A DNA stretch of 64,000 nucleotides from Acidovorax sp. 106. GTDB taxonomy: Bacteria > Pseudomonadota > Gammaproteobacteria > Burkholderiales > Burkholderiaceae_C. Shown here piece by piece: positions 1 to 8,857 of this stretch; position 1 is the stretch's first letter; each line of letters opens with the position of its first letter. The position numbers and the translations under genes were made by a program. Below the pieces are notes generated by a model, which was not told the origin of the DNA, ran no database searches, and saw nothing but the letters and a program-made list of their open reading frames with translations. The stretch covers positions 1,992,501-2,056,500 of the forward strand of contig NZ_RCCC01000001.1 in assembly GCF_003663825.1 (NCBI RefSeq), given 5' to 3'.

Positions 1-213
1 GGCTTTGCCTGGGAGCGCATGAACAACTACGGCAGCTCCATCATCTGGGGCCACCCCCAGGCGCCTACCGGCATGCGCGCCATCATCGAACTGATTGAAG
101 AACTGGCGTTGCGCGGCGGCGGCGTGGGGCTGTTCACCGGCTGCGCGGCGGGCGACACGGGCTATGCCACCGTGCTGCGTGTGACCGACAGCAAAACCAC
201 TTCCAAGGCCTGA
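1..213 (+). CDS. thiolase family protein, C-terminal part (5' end outside window)
   Basis: Only the last 70 residues are present; the frame is open from base 1 to the TGA at 211-213. It carries the thiolase C-terminal signature: a Gly-His-Pro loop (WGHPQAPTG), whose His belongs to the active site, and a Cys in FTGCAAGDTG near the end, where thiolases keep their second catalytic Cys. The Gly-His-Pro loop differs from the usual GGAIALGHPLGATG form, so this belongs to a divergent thiolase subgroup. The next gene, also a thiolase, begins two bases after this stop, so the two are almost certainly co-transcribed and translationally coupled. Substrate (acetoacetyl-CoA or a longer 3-ketoacyl-CoA) cannot be told from this fragment. 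Confidence 0.8.
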   Translation, partial: GFAWERMNNYGSSIIWGHPQAPTGMRAIIELIEELALRGGGVGLFTGCAAGDTGYATVLRVTDSKTTSKA

Positions 214-215
214 CC

Positions 216-1469
216 ATGACGACCGCTTCGACAAGCTCTTTCTCTGCCCCCCTGAACGCCTGGCTGGTGGACGGCGTGCGCACGCCCATGGTCGATTACT
301 GCGGCCCCCTGGGCCATGTATCGCCCACCGACATGGGCATCAAGGTCGCGCGCGCCGTGCTTGCGCGCAGCGGCGTGCCCGCCGCCGATGTGGGCTCGGT
401 CATCACCGGCTCCATGGCGCAGGCAGACTTTGACGCCTTCGTGCTGCCACGCCACATCGGGCTGTATGCGGGCGTGCCGCAGGCCGTGCCCGCCATCCTG
501 GTGCAACGCATTTGCGGCACGGGCTTTGAGCTGTTCCGCCAGGCGGCCGACCAGATTGCCCTGGGCTACACCGACGTGGCGCTGGTCGTGGGCACCGAGT
601 CCATGACGCGCAACCCGATTGCGGCCTACACGCACCGCACCGGTTTCAAGCTGGGCGCGCCGGTGGAGTTCAAGGACTTCCTGATGGAGGCGCTGATCGA
701 CACCGCAGGCCCGGTGACGATGATTGAGACGGCCGAGAACCTGGCCAAAAAATACGGCATCACCCGCGCGGACGTGGACGCCTATGCCTCGCAATCGTTC
801 GACCGCGCCGTCAAGGCACAGGCCGACGGTTTTCTGGCGGGCGAGATCGTGCCCGTGGTCAGCGAGAAGTTTGAGCTGGAAGGCTACGCCAGCCGCGGCA
901 TCACGCTGGCGCGCAAGGTGGCGCAGCTGGACCGCGACACCCACCCACGCCCCTCGCCGGTGGAGACGCTGGCCACGCTGCGCAGCGTGTATCCGGGCGG
1001 TGTGCAGACGGCAGGCAACAGCTCGGCCCTGGTCGATGGCGCTGTGGGCGCGGTGGTGGCCAGCGACGGCTATGTGCAGCAGCACGGCCTCAAGCCCCTG
1101 GCGCGCCTGCGTGGCGTGGCTGCGGTGGGCGTGGCGCCCGAGTTCATGGGCATTGGCCCGGCCCCCGCCATCCGCGCGCTGCTGGCGCGCACCGGCCTCA
1201 CGCTCGAAGACATTGGCCTGTTTGAAATCAACGAAGCCCAAGGCGCGCAGACCCTGGCGGTGGGGCGCGAGCTGGGGCTGGACCTGAACAAGCTCAACGT
1301 GAACGGCGGCGCCATTGCCCTGGGCCACCCGCTGGCCGCCACCGGCGTGCGCCTGACGGTGACCCTGGCGCGCGAACTGCGCCGCCGTGGGCTGCGTTAC
1401 GGCATCGCCAGTGCCTGCATTGGCGGCGGGCAGGGTATTGCCTTGCTCATCGAAAACCCTGACGCCTGA
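216..1469 (+). CDS. thiolase family acetyl-CoA C-acyltransferase
   Basis: 417 residues, normal for a thiolase. It condenses or cleaves 3-ketoacyl-CoA by a Claisen reaction in the cytoplasm. The acyl-accepting Cys is at about residue 100 in VQRICGTGFE; the C-terminal half has NVNGGAIALGHPLAATG with the active-site His and SACIGGGQG with the acid/base Cys. The start follows the upstream thiolase by two bases. A CoA-transferase gene follows 80 bases later, so the cluster looks like a pathway that activates a carboxylic or keto acid to its CoA ester and then thiolyses it. Substrate range is not evident. A second thiolase directly upstream suggests different chain lengths or branched substrates. 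Confidence 0.88.
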   Translation: MTTASTSSFSAPLNAWLVDGVRTPMVDYCGPLGHVSPTDMGIKVARAVLARSGVPAADVGSVITGSMAQADFDAFVLPRHIGLYAGVPQAVPAILVQRICGTGFELFRQAADQIALGYTDVALVVGTESMTRNPIAAYTHRTGFKLGAPVEFKDFLMEALIDTAGPVTMIETAENLAKKYGITRADVDAYASQSFDRAVKAQADGFLAGEIVPVVSEKFELEGYASRGITLARKVAQLDRDTHPRPSPVETLATLRSVYPGGVQTAGNSSALVDGAVGAVVASDGYVQQHGLKPLARLRGVAAVGVAPEFMGIGPAPAIRALLARTGLTLEDIGLFEINEAQGAQTLAVGRELGLDLNKLNVNGGAIALGHPLAATGVRLTVTLARELRRRGLRYGIASACIGGGQGIALLIENPDA

Positions 1470-1476
1470 TATTCAA

Positions 1477-1537
1477 GAGAAATAGGGCGCTATCGCTTAT
1501 GGAATAAGCGCTAGCAGCTATCGAAATCATAGTATTC
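1477..1537. repeat. AGCGCTT-type intergenic palindromic repeat, copy 1
   Basis: Lies between the thiolase stop and the CoA-transferase start. The core GCGCTATCGCTTAT..ATAAGCGCTAGC can fold as a hairpin and is flanked by GCAGCTATC. The same core recurs near 11604, 18806, 24353, 38845, 54817 and 58460. Confidence 0.75.
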
Positions 1538-1551
1538 AATCAAAGGTCACC

Positions 1552-3126
1552 ATGCAGATCATCACTGCCGCCCAAGCTGGCGCCCTCATTCCCGACAACG
1601 CGACCATCTTCCTGGGTGGCCTGGCCGTGACCAGCCTGCCTGAAGAAGTGCTCAAGGGCGTGGAAAAGAACTTTCTGGACACCGGCCACCCGTGCAACGT
1701 GACCACCTGGGCTTGCGGCGCCGTTGGCAACAGCAAGGACGCGGGCATGGTCCACTTTGCCCACCCCGGCATGATCAAGCGCACCGTGGCGGGCCACTTT
1801 GGCCAGACCGGCGCCGAGATGATGAAGATGGTGTTCGACGGCGAGGTGGAGGCGTACAACTTCCCGCAGGGCAGCCTGTCGCACCTCACGCGCCACATCG
1901 CCAGCCGCAGCCCTGGCTTGCTCACCAAGGTGGGCCTGGGCACGTTTGTGGACCCGCGCATTGAAGGCGGAAAGCTCAACAGCAAGTCCACCGAAGACCT
2001 GGTCAAACTCGTTGAGTTCAACGGCGAAGAATGGCTGTTCTACCCCACGCCCAAGATCGACGTGGCCATCATCCGCGGCACGCTGGCCGACGAGAACGGC
2101 AACATCACGCTCGACAAGGAAGGCATGCTGCTCGAGCAAATCAACATTGCGCACGCTGCCAAGGCCTGCGGCGGCATCGTCATCGTGCAGGTGGAGCGCG
2201 TCGTCAAAGCCGGCAGCCTGCACCCCAAGGCCGTGAAGGTGCCCGGCGTGTCGGTGGACTACGTCGTGGTCAGCCAGCCTGAGAACCACATGCAGACCAT
2301 TGCCACGCAGTTCAACCCGGCCTTCAGCGGCGACGTGCGGGTGCCCGTGAATTCGCTGGAGCCCATGCCGCTGGACGAGCGCAAGGTGATTGCGCGGCGC
2401 ACGGCGATGGAACTCAAGCCCGGCGCCATCACCAACTTAGGCATCGGCATTCCGGCGGGCGTGCCATCGGTGGCCGCCGAGGAGGGGGTGTCAGACCAGT
2501 TGACGCTGAGCATTGAAAGCGGCATCACGGGCGGCATTCCGGCGCAGCTGGGCGACTTTGGCGTGGCCTACAACGCCGACGCGATCATCGAGCAGTCGCT
2601 GCAGTTCGACTTCTATGACGGTGGCGGGCTGGACGCCAGCTTCCTGGGCCTGGCGCAGGCCGACAACCATGGCAACGTGAATGTGAGCAAATTCAACGGC
2701 CGCCCGGTGGGCTGCGGCGGCTTTGTAAACATCACCCGCTCGACCAAGAAGCTGGTGTTCTGCGGCACCTTCACCGCAGGCGGGCTGGAGGTGAAGGTGG
2801 CCGATGGCCAGCTCACCATCGTCAAAGAGGGCCGCTCGCGCAAGTTCATCGAGAAGGTCGAGCAGATCACCTTCAACGGGCTGGATGCCGCCCAGCGCGA
2901 GCAAAACGTGCTGTTCGTCACCGAGCGCGCCGTGTTCCACCTGACCACCGAGGGGCTGGAGCTGACAGAGATCGCCCCCGGCGTGGACCTGGAGCGCGAC
3001 GTGCTGGCGCACATGGGCTTCAAGCCCATCATGCGCAACGTGAAGACGATGGACCCGGGGCTCTTTTGCGCCCAGTGGGGCGGCCTGGCCCAGGCCATGG
3101 CGGCGCAGGCCGCACAGAGTGCCTGA
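1552..3126 (+). CDS. acyl-CoA:carboxylate CoA-transferase (acetate/3-ketoacid type, fused subunits)
   Basis: 524 residues, the length of single-chain family I CoA-transferases such as YdiF and propionate CoA-transferase, in which the two subunits found separately in AtoDA or ScoAB are fused. The catalytic Glu is about residue 322 in LSIESGITGG, matching the family Ser-Glu-x-Gly motif; it forms the glutamyl-CoA thioester intermediate. The N-terminal half begins with the typical ITAAQAGALIPDNATIFLGG segment. The gene follows two thiolases and ends in a strong terminator, so it is probably the last gene of an acyl-CoA operon. It would move CoA between acetyl-, propionyl- or acetoacetyl-CoA and a free acid. 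Exact substrate unknown. Confidence 0.87.
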   Translation: MQIITAAQAGALIPDNATIFLGGLAVTSLPEEVLKGVEKNFLDTGHPCNVTTWACGAVGNSKDAGMVHFAHPGMIKRTVAGHFGQTGAEMMKMVFDGEVEAYNFPQGSLSHLTRHIASRSPGLLTKVGLGTFVDPRIEGGKLNSKSTEDLVKLVEFNGEEWLFYPTPKIDVAIIRGTLADENGNITLDKEGMLLEQINIAHAAKACGGIVIVQVERVVKAGSLHPKAVKVPGVSVDYVVVSQPENHMQTIATQFNPAFSGDVRVPVNSLEPMPLDERKVIARRTAMELKPGAITNLGIGIPAGVPSVAAEEGVSDQLTLSIESGITGGIPAQLGDFGVAYNADAIIEQSLQFDFYDGGGLDASFLGLAQADNHGNVNVSKFNGRPVGCGGFVNITRSTKKLVFCGTFTAGGLEVKVADGQLTIVKEGRSRKFIEKVEQITFNGLDAAQREQNVLFVTERAVFHLTTEGLELTEIAPGVDLERDVLAHMGFKPIMRNVKTMDPGLFCAQWGGLAQAMAAQAAQSA

Positions 3127-3150
3127 GAGAGGGTCCGAACCGCAGGCAGC

Positions 3151-3180
3151 AAAAAGGGGCGCTGGGCGCCCCTTTTTTTT
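3151..3180 (+). terminator. Rho-independent terminator after the CoA-transferase
   Basis: A 7-bp GC stem (3156-3162 with 3166-3172), a 3-base loop and eight T residues, 24 bases past the stop codon. The A5 before the stem can also pair with the T tract, so it may work in both directions. Confidence 0.9.
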
Positions 3181-3409
3181 ATGGGATGAGCGGGTAGAGC
3201 CGACCGTCCGTGGCCCGTGCTGCGGCTCACCGGCTTGCGTCGGCGCTCAGCTAAAGAGCTTGTTCACTATCCCCTGCGAGATCGTAAACAGGCCACAAAG
3301 AGTGGCTCACAGAACTCAGCGCAGCGGCCCTGGCTGGCGTTACGCCGCAGGCAGTGCGAGTAGTACGACAAGGCGAAACAACGACGCCAGGGGAGTTTGG
3401 TGAGCCGCT

Positions 3410-3982
3410 CTAGGTCCCGCTGGGCAGGTAGACCTTTTGCAGCAGCCGTATCAGTGTCTTGCGCTCGGTGGCCGTCAGGCGGGCAGTGGCGTCTTCTTCC
3501 AGCTGCGCGGCGGTGTCCTCGGCCTGCGCGGTCAGGTCCGCCCCTGCGGCCGTGAGGTGCACGCCCATGGCGCGCCCGTCGCTCGGGTGGGGCCGGCGCT
3601 CGATCAGGCCGCGCCGCTCCAGCGCGGCAATCAGGCCCACCAGGTTGGGCGGCAGCACGTTGAGCGTGGCGCACAGCTGGCGCGAGGTAATGCCCGGGTT
3701 GTGCGCAGCCAGGGAGAGCACCGAAAAGTCCACCACCTTGAGGTCGTAAACGGCCATGCGTTCCATGAACACCGCAATGATCGACAGCGACGCGCGCCGA
3801 GTGTTGTAGCCCACCAGGGTGCGCAGGAAGCGCGTGTCCACCATGTCCACCGATGGCGCGGGAGCGGAATCCAAGGGAGTGGGCGCTGAGTCTGCAGGCA
3901 GGGGAGGCGGGGGCAGTTGGCGAATGCGGCGGGACATGGGTAGGGTGCGATCGGGTTGGGACGCGGAATGGTCTTGAGTCAA
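3410..3982 (-). CDS. MarR family transcriptional regulator
   Basis: 190 residues, longer than the usual 140-160 because of a proline-rich N-terminal tail of about 45 residues. The winged-helix domain follows, with the recognition region ITSRQLCATLNVLPPNLVGLIAALERRGLIER and the wing RRPHPSDGRAMGVHLTAAG, both typical of MarR proteins. An internal Met at residue 16 is an alternative start. It converges on the thiolase/CoA-transferase genes across a 283-base gap. Its target and ligand are unknown; control of the neighbouring acyl-CoA genes is only a guess from position. Confidence 0.85.
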   Translation of the reverse strand: MTQDHSASQPDRTLPMSRRIRQLPPPPLPADSAPTPLDSAPAPSVDMVDTRFLRTLVGYNTRRASLSIIAVFMERMAVYDLKVVDFSVLSLAAHNPGITSRQLCATLNVLPPNLVGLIAALERRGLIERRPHPSDGRAMGVHLTAAGADLTAQAEDTAAQLEEDATARLTATERKTLIRLLQKVYLPSGT

Positions 3983-4024
3983 TGGTCAGGCGCCTGTGCG
4001 GCAGATTCTAATGAAAATGGCCGC

Positions 4025-4080
4025 TAGGCCTTTTTGATACGGCGCAAGCAGCTATTAAAAATATAGCTAAAAGCGCGCGG
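4025..4080. repeat. degenerate AGCTAT-type repeat remnant
   Basis: Between the MarR start and the LysR stop. It keeps the flanks of the common repeat (GCAGCTATTAAAAATATAGCT) but the AGCGCTT hairpin core is decayed. Confidence 0.4.
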
Positions 4081-4092
4081 AACTGGGACACT

Positions 4093-4995
4093 TCAGTCCA
4101 GCTTGGTCTGCACTACGGCAGCCAGCCAGTCCATCACCACGCGCACGCGCTGGGGCAGATGGCGGCGGTGGGCATACAGCAGCGTGACGGGCATGGGCGG
4201 CGGCGGGTGCTGCGCCAGCACGGGCACCAGTAGGCCTTGCTCTACCAATTCTTGCGCACCCAACAGCGGCACCTGGATCAGCCCCAGCCCGGCCAGGCAG
4301 GCGCCCAGATAGGCCTCGGCGCTGTTCACCGTCACGCGCCCGCCCATGGGCAAAAAGCGGGTGGCGCCGCCTTCTTGCACCTCAAACCCGGCCGATCGTG
4401 TGCCCAGCGTGCTCACGTAGTGCACCAGCTCGTGGGTGGCCAGGTCTTGCAGCGTGCGGGGCGTGCCCAGGCGCGCGAGGTAGGCGGGGCTGGCGCAGGT
4501 GGCCACGCGCACCTGGCCCAGGGGGCGGGCCACCAGGCCCGGTTCGGCCACCGGGCCCACGCGGATCACGCAGTCAAAGCCCTCGCGCACCAGGTCCACG
4601 CGGCGGTCGGTGCTGCTCACTTCCACTTCGAGTTGCGGGTGGCGCTGCAGCAGCTCGGGCAGGCGCGGCAGCACCATGTGGCGGGCAATGCCGGTGGACA
4701 TGTCGATGCGCACCCGGCCGCGCAGGGCGGTGCCGTTGGGTTGGTGGAACATGGTTTGCAACTCGTCCACGTCGTCCAGCACATCCTTGCAGCGCTCGAA
4801 ATACGCTTGCCCGTCTTGCGTGAGCTGCACGCGCCGCGTGGTGCGGTGCAGCAGGCGCGTGCCCAGCTGGGCCTCCAGTTGCTGCACGGCCAGGGAGGCG
4901 CTGGCTTTGGGGATACCCAGCACCTGCGCGGCCTGGGTGAAGCTGCTCAGCTGCGCCACGCGGGCAAAGATCTGCATGCGGTCTAAGGGGTTCAT
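4093..4995 (-). CDS. LysR family transcriptional regulator
   Basis: 300 residues, the standard LysR length. The N-terminal helix-turn-helix spans about residues 1-60 (MNPLDRMQIFARVAQLSSFT, then AAQVLGIPKASASLAVQQLE, LLHRTTRRVQLT); the rest is the substrate-binding-like effector domain. It resembles the subgroup that includes DmlR and other short-chain regulators. It is divergent from the short-chain dehydrogenase at 5117 with 121 bases between the starts, the classic arrangement for a LysR protein and its target. A 13-base palindrome lies just upstream of its start codon. Confidence 0.9.
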   Translation of the reverse strand: MNPLDRMQIFARVAQLSSFTQAAQVLGIPKASASLAVQQLEAQLGTRLLHRTTRRVQLTQDGQAYFERCKDVLDDVDELQTMFHQPNGTALRGRVRIDMSTGIARHMVLPRLPELLQRHPQLEVEVSSTDRRVDLVREGFDCVIRVGPVAEPGLVARPLGQVRVATCASPAYLARLGTPRTLQDLATHELVHYVSTLGTRSAGFEVQEGGATRFLPMGGRVTVNSAEAYLGACLAGLGLIQVPLLGAQELVEQGLLVPVLAQHPPPPMPVTLLYAHRRHLPQRVRVVMDWLAAVVQTKLD

Positions 4996-5000
4996 TGTTC

Positions 5001-5013
5001 GTTTTCTGAAAAC
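5001..5013. promoter_or_regulatory. short palindrome in the LysR/SDR intergenic region
   Basis: GTTTTC-T-GAAAAC, a perfect 6-1-6 inverted repeat of the T-N11-A kind favoured by LysR proteins, placed 6-18 bases upstream of the LysR start codon. Possible autoregulatory site; inferred only from position and symmetry. Confidence 0.35.
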
Positions 5014-5116
5014 AATGATTCTGATTTTGCGCTATTTATTCGTTCTAACGCTGCCAATAAAGTGCGTTCTAGCCCAGCACATGGTGTGACTGGGCTCCCA
5101 ACCCCAGGACTGCAGC

Positions 5117-5923
5117 ATGACCACCACCTCCAACTACACCACCACCGCCACTTCTTCCGCATTGCCTTCTACCCCCATCGTGCTCATCACCGGCGGCAGC
5201 CGGGGCCTGGGCCGCAGCGCCGCACTGGCCGCCGCCCGCACGGGCATTGACGTGGTGCTGACCTACCGCCAGCAGGCCGCCGAAGCCCAGGCCGTGGTGG
5301 ACGAGATCCAAGCCCTGGGCCGCCGCGCCGTAGCCCTGCCGCTGGACGTGGGCGATGTGCGCAGCTTTGAAGCCTTTGCCACCCAACTGACGCAGGCGCT
5401 GCAGACCCACTGGCAGCGCGAGCGCTTTGACTTTTTGGTGAACAACGCGGGCATGGGCGTGCACGCCCCCATCACCGAGACGACCGAAGCGCAGTTCGAT
5501 GCGCTGGTGAACGTGCACCTCAAGGGCGTTTTTTTCCTCATCCAGCGCCTGCTGCCGCTGATGAACGACGGCGGGCGCATCCTGAACTTGTCCTCGGGTC
5601 TGGCCCGCTTCGCGCTGCCGGGCTACGCCGCCTATGCGGCCATGAAGGGCGCTATTGAGGTGCTCAGCCGCTACCTGGCCAAGGAGCTGGGCCCGCGCGG
5701 CATTGCTGTGAATGTGGTGGCCCCGGGCGCCATTGAGACCGACTTTGGAGGCGGCGCCGTGCGCGACAACGCTCAGCTCAACGCCTTTGTGGCCGCGCAA
5801 ACGGCCCTGGGCCGCGTGGGTGTGCCCGACGATATTGGCCCGCTGGTGGCCGCCCTGCTGCAGCCCGCCACACGCTGGGTGAATGCGCAGCGCGTGGAAG
5901 CATCGGGCGGCATGTTCCTGTAA
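5117..5923 (+). CDS. SDR family NAD(P)-dependent oxidoreductase
   Basis: 268 residues. A classical short-chain dehydrogenase/reductase with the cofactor loop ITGGSRGLGRS near residues 24-34, the NNAGMG motif and the catalytic pair Tyr173-xxx-Lys177 (YAAMK). The sequence is close to 3-oxoacyl-ACP reductase-like proteins (FabG family), but many such proteins reduce other ketones. The first 20 residues are a Thr/Ser-rich tail, so a shorter start is possible, though no good alternative start codon lies before the cofactor loop. Divergent from a LysR regulator that probably controls it. Confidence 0.87.
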   Translation: MTTTSNYTTTATSSALPSTPIVLITGGSRGLGRSAALAAARTGIDVVLTYRQQAAEAQAVVDEIQALGRRAVALPLDVGDVRSFEAFATQLTQALQTHWQRERFDFLVNNAGMGVHAPITETTEAQFDALVNVHLKGVFFLIQRLLPLMNDGGRILNLSSGLARFALPGYAAYAAMKGAIEVLSRYLAKELGPRGIAVNVVAPGAIETDFGGGAVRDNAQLNAFVAAQTALGRVGVPDDIGPLVAALLQPATRWVNAQRVEASGGMFL

Positions 5924-5953
5924 AGCGTGCCTTGGGGCTGTGCTTGCCGTTCC

Positions 5954-7498
5954 TCAGCCCGGCGCGTGCAGCCCGCGCCGGTACTGCACCGCCTCGGCCA
6001 CATGGCTCACCTCAGTGCGCTCAGCCCCGGCCAGGTCGGCAATGGTGCGCGCCACTTTCAGCGCTCGGTGCGTGCTGCGGGCGGACCAACCCAGGCGCGC
6101 GGCCGTGGTGTTGAGGAACTTGGCGGCGGTGTCATCCAGGTGCAGGTGTTCGTCAATGGCCTGGCCCTGCAGTGCCTGGTTGGTGCTGCCCTGGCGGGCC
6201 ATGGCGCGGCCCCTGGCTTGCACCACGCGCTCGCGGATGGCGGCGGTGTCTTCGCCCGGCGGGGCCTTGAGCAACTGGTCAGCAGGCAGGGCGGGCACTT
6301 CCACATGCAGGTCAATGCGGTCGAGCAGCGGGCCGCTGAGCTTGCCCTGGTAGCGCGAGACCTGGTCGGGGGTGCAGCGGCAGGTGCGCTGGCTGGAGCC
6401 GAGAAAGCCGCAGGGGCAGGGGTTCATCGCGGCCACAAGCTGAAAGCGCGCCGGAAAATCCGCTCGCTGTGCCGCCCTGGATATGGTGATGTGCCCCGTC
6501 TCCAGCGGCTCGCGCAGGGCTTCGAGCGCGGCGCGGGGGAACTCGGGCAGCTCGTCTAAAAACAAGACGCCTTGGTGGGCCAAGGAGATTTCGCCGGGCT
6601 TCGGTGGCGAGCCTCCACCCACCAGCGCCACCGCTGATGCCGTGTGGTGCGGCTGGCCCGTGGGGCGCACGCCCCAGCGGCTGGGGTCAAAGCGCCCGGC
6701 CAGGCTGGCCACAGCGGCGCTTTCCAGGGCTTCGGTCACCGTCATGGGCGGCAGCAGCCCGGCAAAGCGCTGGGCCAGCATCGACTTGCCTGAGCCCGGG
6801 GGCCCCAGCATCAGCACGCTGTGCCCGCCGGCTGCGGCAATCTCCAGTGCGCGCTTGGCGGCGGCCTGGCCTTTCACGTCGGCCATGTCCGGGCCCGCGG
6901 CGGCGGCACCCAGTGGCGTGGGTTGCAGGGGGCTCCAGCCGTCGTTGTCCACCTCGGCATCACCACCAGCGCTGCTGCCGGGGGGCAAAAAGGCGCGCAC
7001 TACGTCCAGCAGATGGCGGGCGCGCACCACTTGCGCGTCGGGCACCAGGGCGGCTTCTTCGGCGCTGCCTGGGGGCAGCACCATCTGCACGCTGATCTGC
7101 TGCGCGGCCAGCGCCAGGCTGGTGGCCAGTGCGCCGCGCACCGGGCGCAATTCGCCTGACAGCGACAGCTCACCCGCAAATTCATAGCCCTGCAGGCGCT
7201 GTGCATCCACCTGCCCGCTGGCGGCCAGGATGCCCAGGGCGATGGGCAGGTCAAACCGGCCTGAATCCTTGGGCAAATCGGCGGGCGCCAAATTGACGGT
7301 GATGCGTTTGTTGTGCGGAAACTCCAGCCCCGCGTTCTGCAAAGCCGAGCGCACGCGCTCGCGGGCCTCTTTCACCTCCACATCGGCCAGGCCCACCAGC
7401 GTGAAGCTGGGCAGGCCGTTGGCCAAATGCACCTCGACGGTGACGGCGGGGGCCTGCAGCCCCAGAAGGGCGCGGCTTTGCACCAAGGCAAGACTCAT
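5954..7498 (-). CDS. comM: YifB/ComM family Mg-chelatase-like AAA+ ATPase
   Basis: 514 residues from the start MSLALVQSRALLG, which matches the family N-terminus; the frame continues upstream but the extra 22 residues look non-coding. An N-terminal Lon-protease-like fold is followed by an AAA+ ATPase with Walker A GPPGSGKS (residues 232-239) and Walker B GVLFLDELPEF, then a C-terminal Mg-chelatase-type domain including a CxCGFLG..C..C cysteine cluster. ComM is a hexameric helicase that promotes branch migration during natural transformation. Its start faces the torF-glnK-amtB promoter region. Confidence 0.92.
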   Translation of the reverse strand: MSLALVQSRALLGLQAPAVTVEVHLANGLPSFTLVGLADVEVKEARERVRSALQNAGLEFPHNKRITVNLAPADLPKDSGRFDLPIALGILAASGQVDAQRLQGYEFAGELSLSGELRPVRGALATSLALAAQQISVQMVLPPGSAEEAALVPDAQVVRARHLLDVVRAFLPPGSSAGGDAEVDNDGWSPLQPTPLGAAAAGPDMADVKGQAAAKRALEIAAAGGHSVLMLGPPGSGKSMLAQRFAGLLPPMTVTEALESAAVASLAGRFDPSRWGVRPTGQPHHTASAVALVGGGSPPKPGEISLAHQGVLFLDELPEFPRAALEALREPLETGHITISRAAQRADFPARFQLVAAMNPCPCGFLGSSQRTCRCTPDQVSRYQGKLSGPLLDRIDLHVEVPALPADQLLKAPPGEDTAAIRERVVQARGRAMARQGSTNQALQGQAIDEHLHLDDTAAKFLNTTAARLGWSARSTHRALKVARTIADLAGAERTEVSHVAEAVQYRRGLHAPG

Positions 7499-7559
7499 AT
7501 GTAACTTTCTCCCCAGATGGGTGCGCTTGCTAAAGCGATGGGATGTAACGGCTTGTGAT

Positions 7560-7576
7560 TGCACCAGTCGGGTGCG
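7560..7576. promoter_or_regulatory. NtrC-type binding site
   Basis: TGCACC-N5-GGTGCG closely matches the NtrC dyad TGCACC-N5-GGTGCA. It is centred about 100 bases upstream of the -12 element of the sigma-54 promoter at 7658, the usual distance for an enhancer. Two more half sites, TGCACC at 7592-7597 and GGTGCA at 7627-7632, lie between them. Confidence 0.6.
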
Positions 7577-7657
7577 TCGTCAAAAAAAGCTTGCACCGCT
7601 TTGCGCAGCCGATCAGCGCGCATTGCGGTGCATTCAATTTTGGAATGCAGCAGGCGG

Positions 7658-7673
7658 TGGCACGGTCCGTGCT
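7658..7673 (+). promoter_or_regulatory. sigma-54 promoter for torF-glnK-amtB
   Basis: TGGCACG-N4-GTGCT. The invariant GG (7659-7660) and GC (7671-7672) are separated by exactly 10 bases, as required for RpoN promoters; the -12 element has GTGC in place of the consensus TTGC. A transcript would start near 7684, about 28 bases before the ATG at 7712. Confidence 0.65.
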
Positions 7674-7711
7674 TAAAGCCCTTGTCCCTACTTTGTCCAA
7701 CCGGAGGAAAC

Positions 7712-8826
<1,115 letters not shown>

Positions 8827-8857
8827 GGGCCCGCCGCATCACACAGAGAAAAACGCC

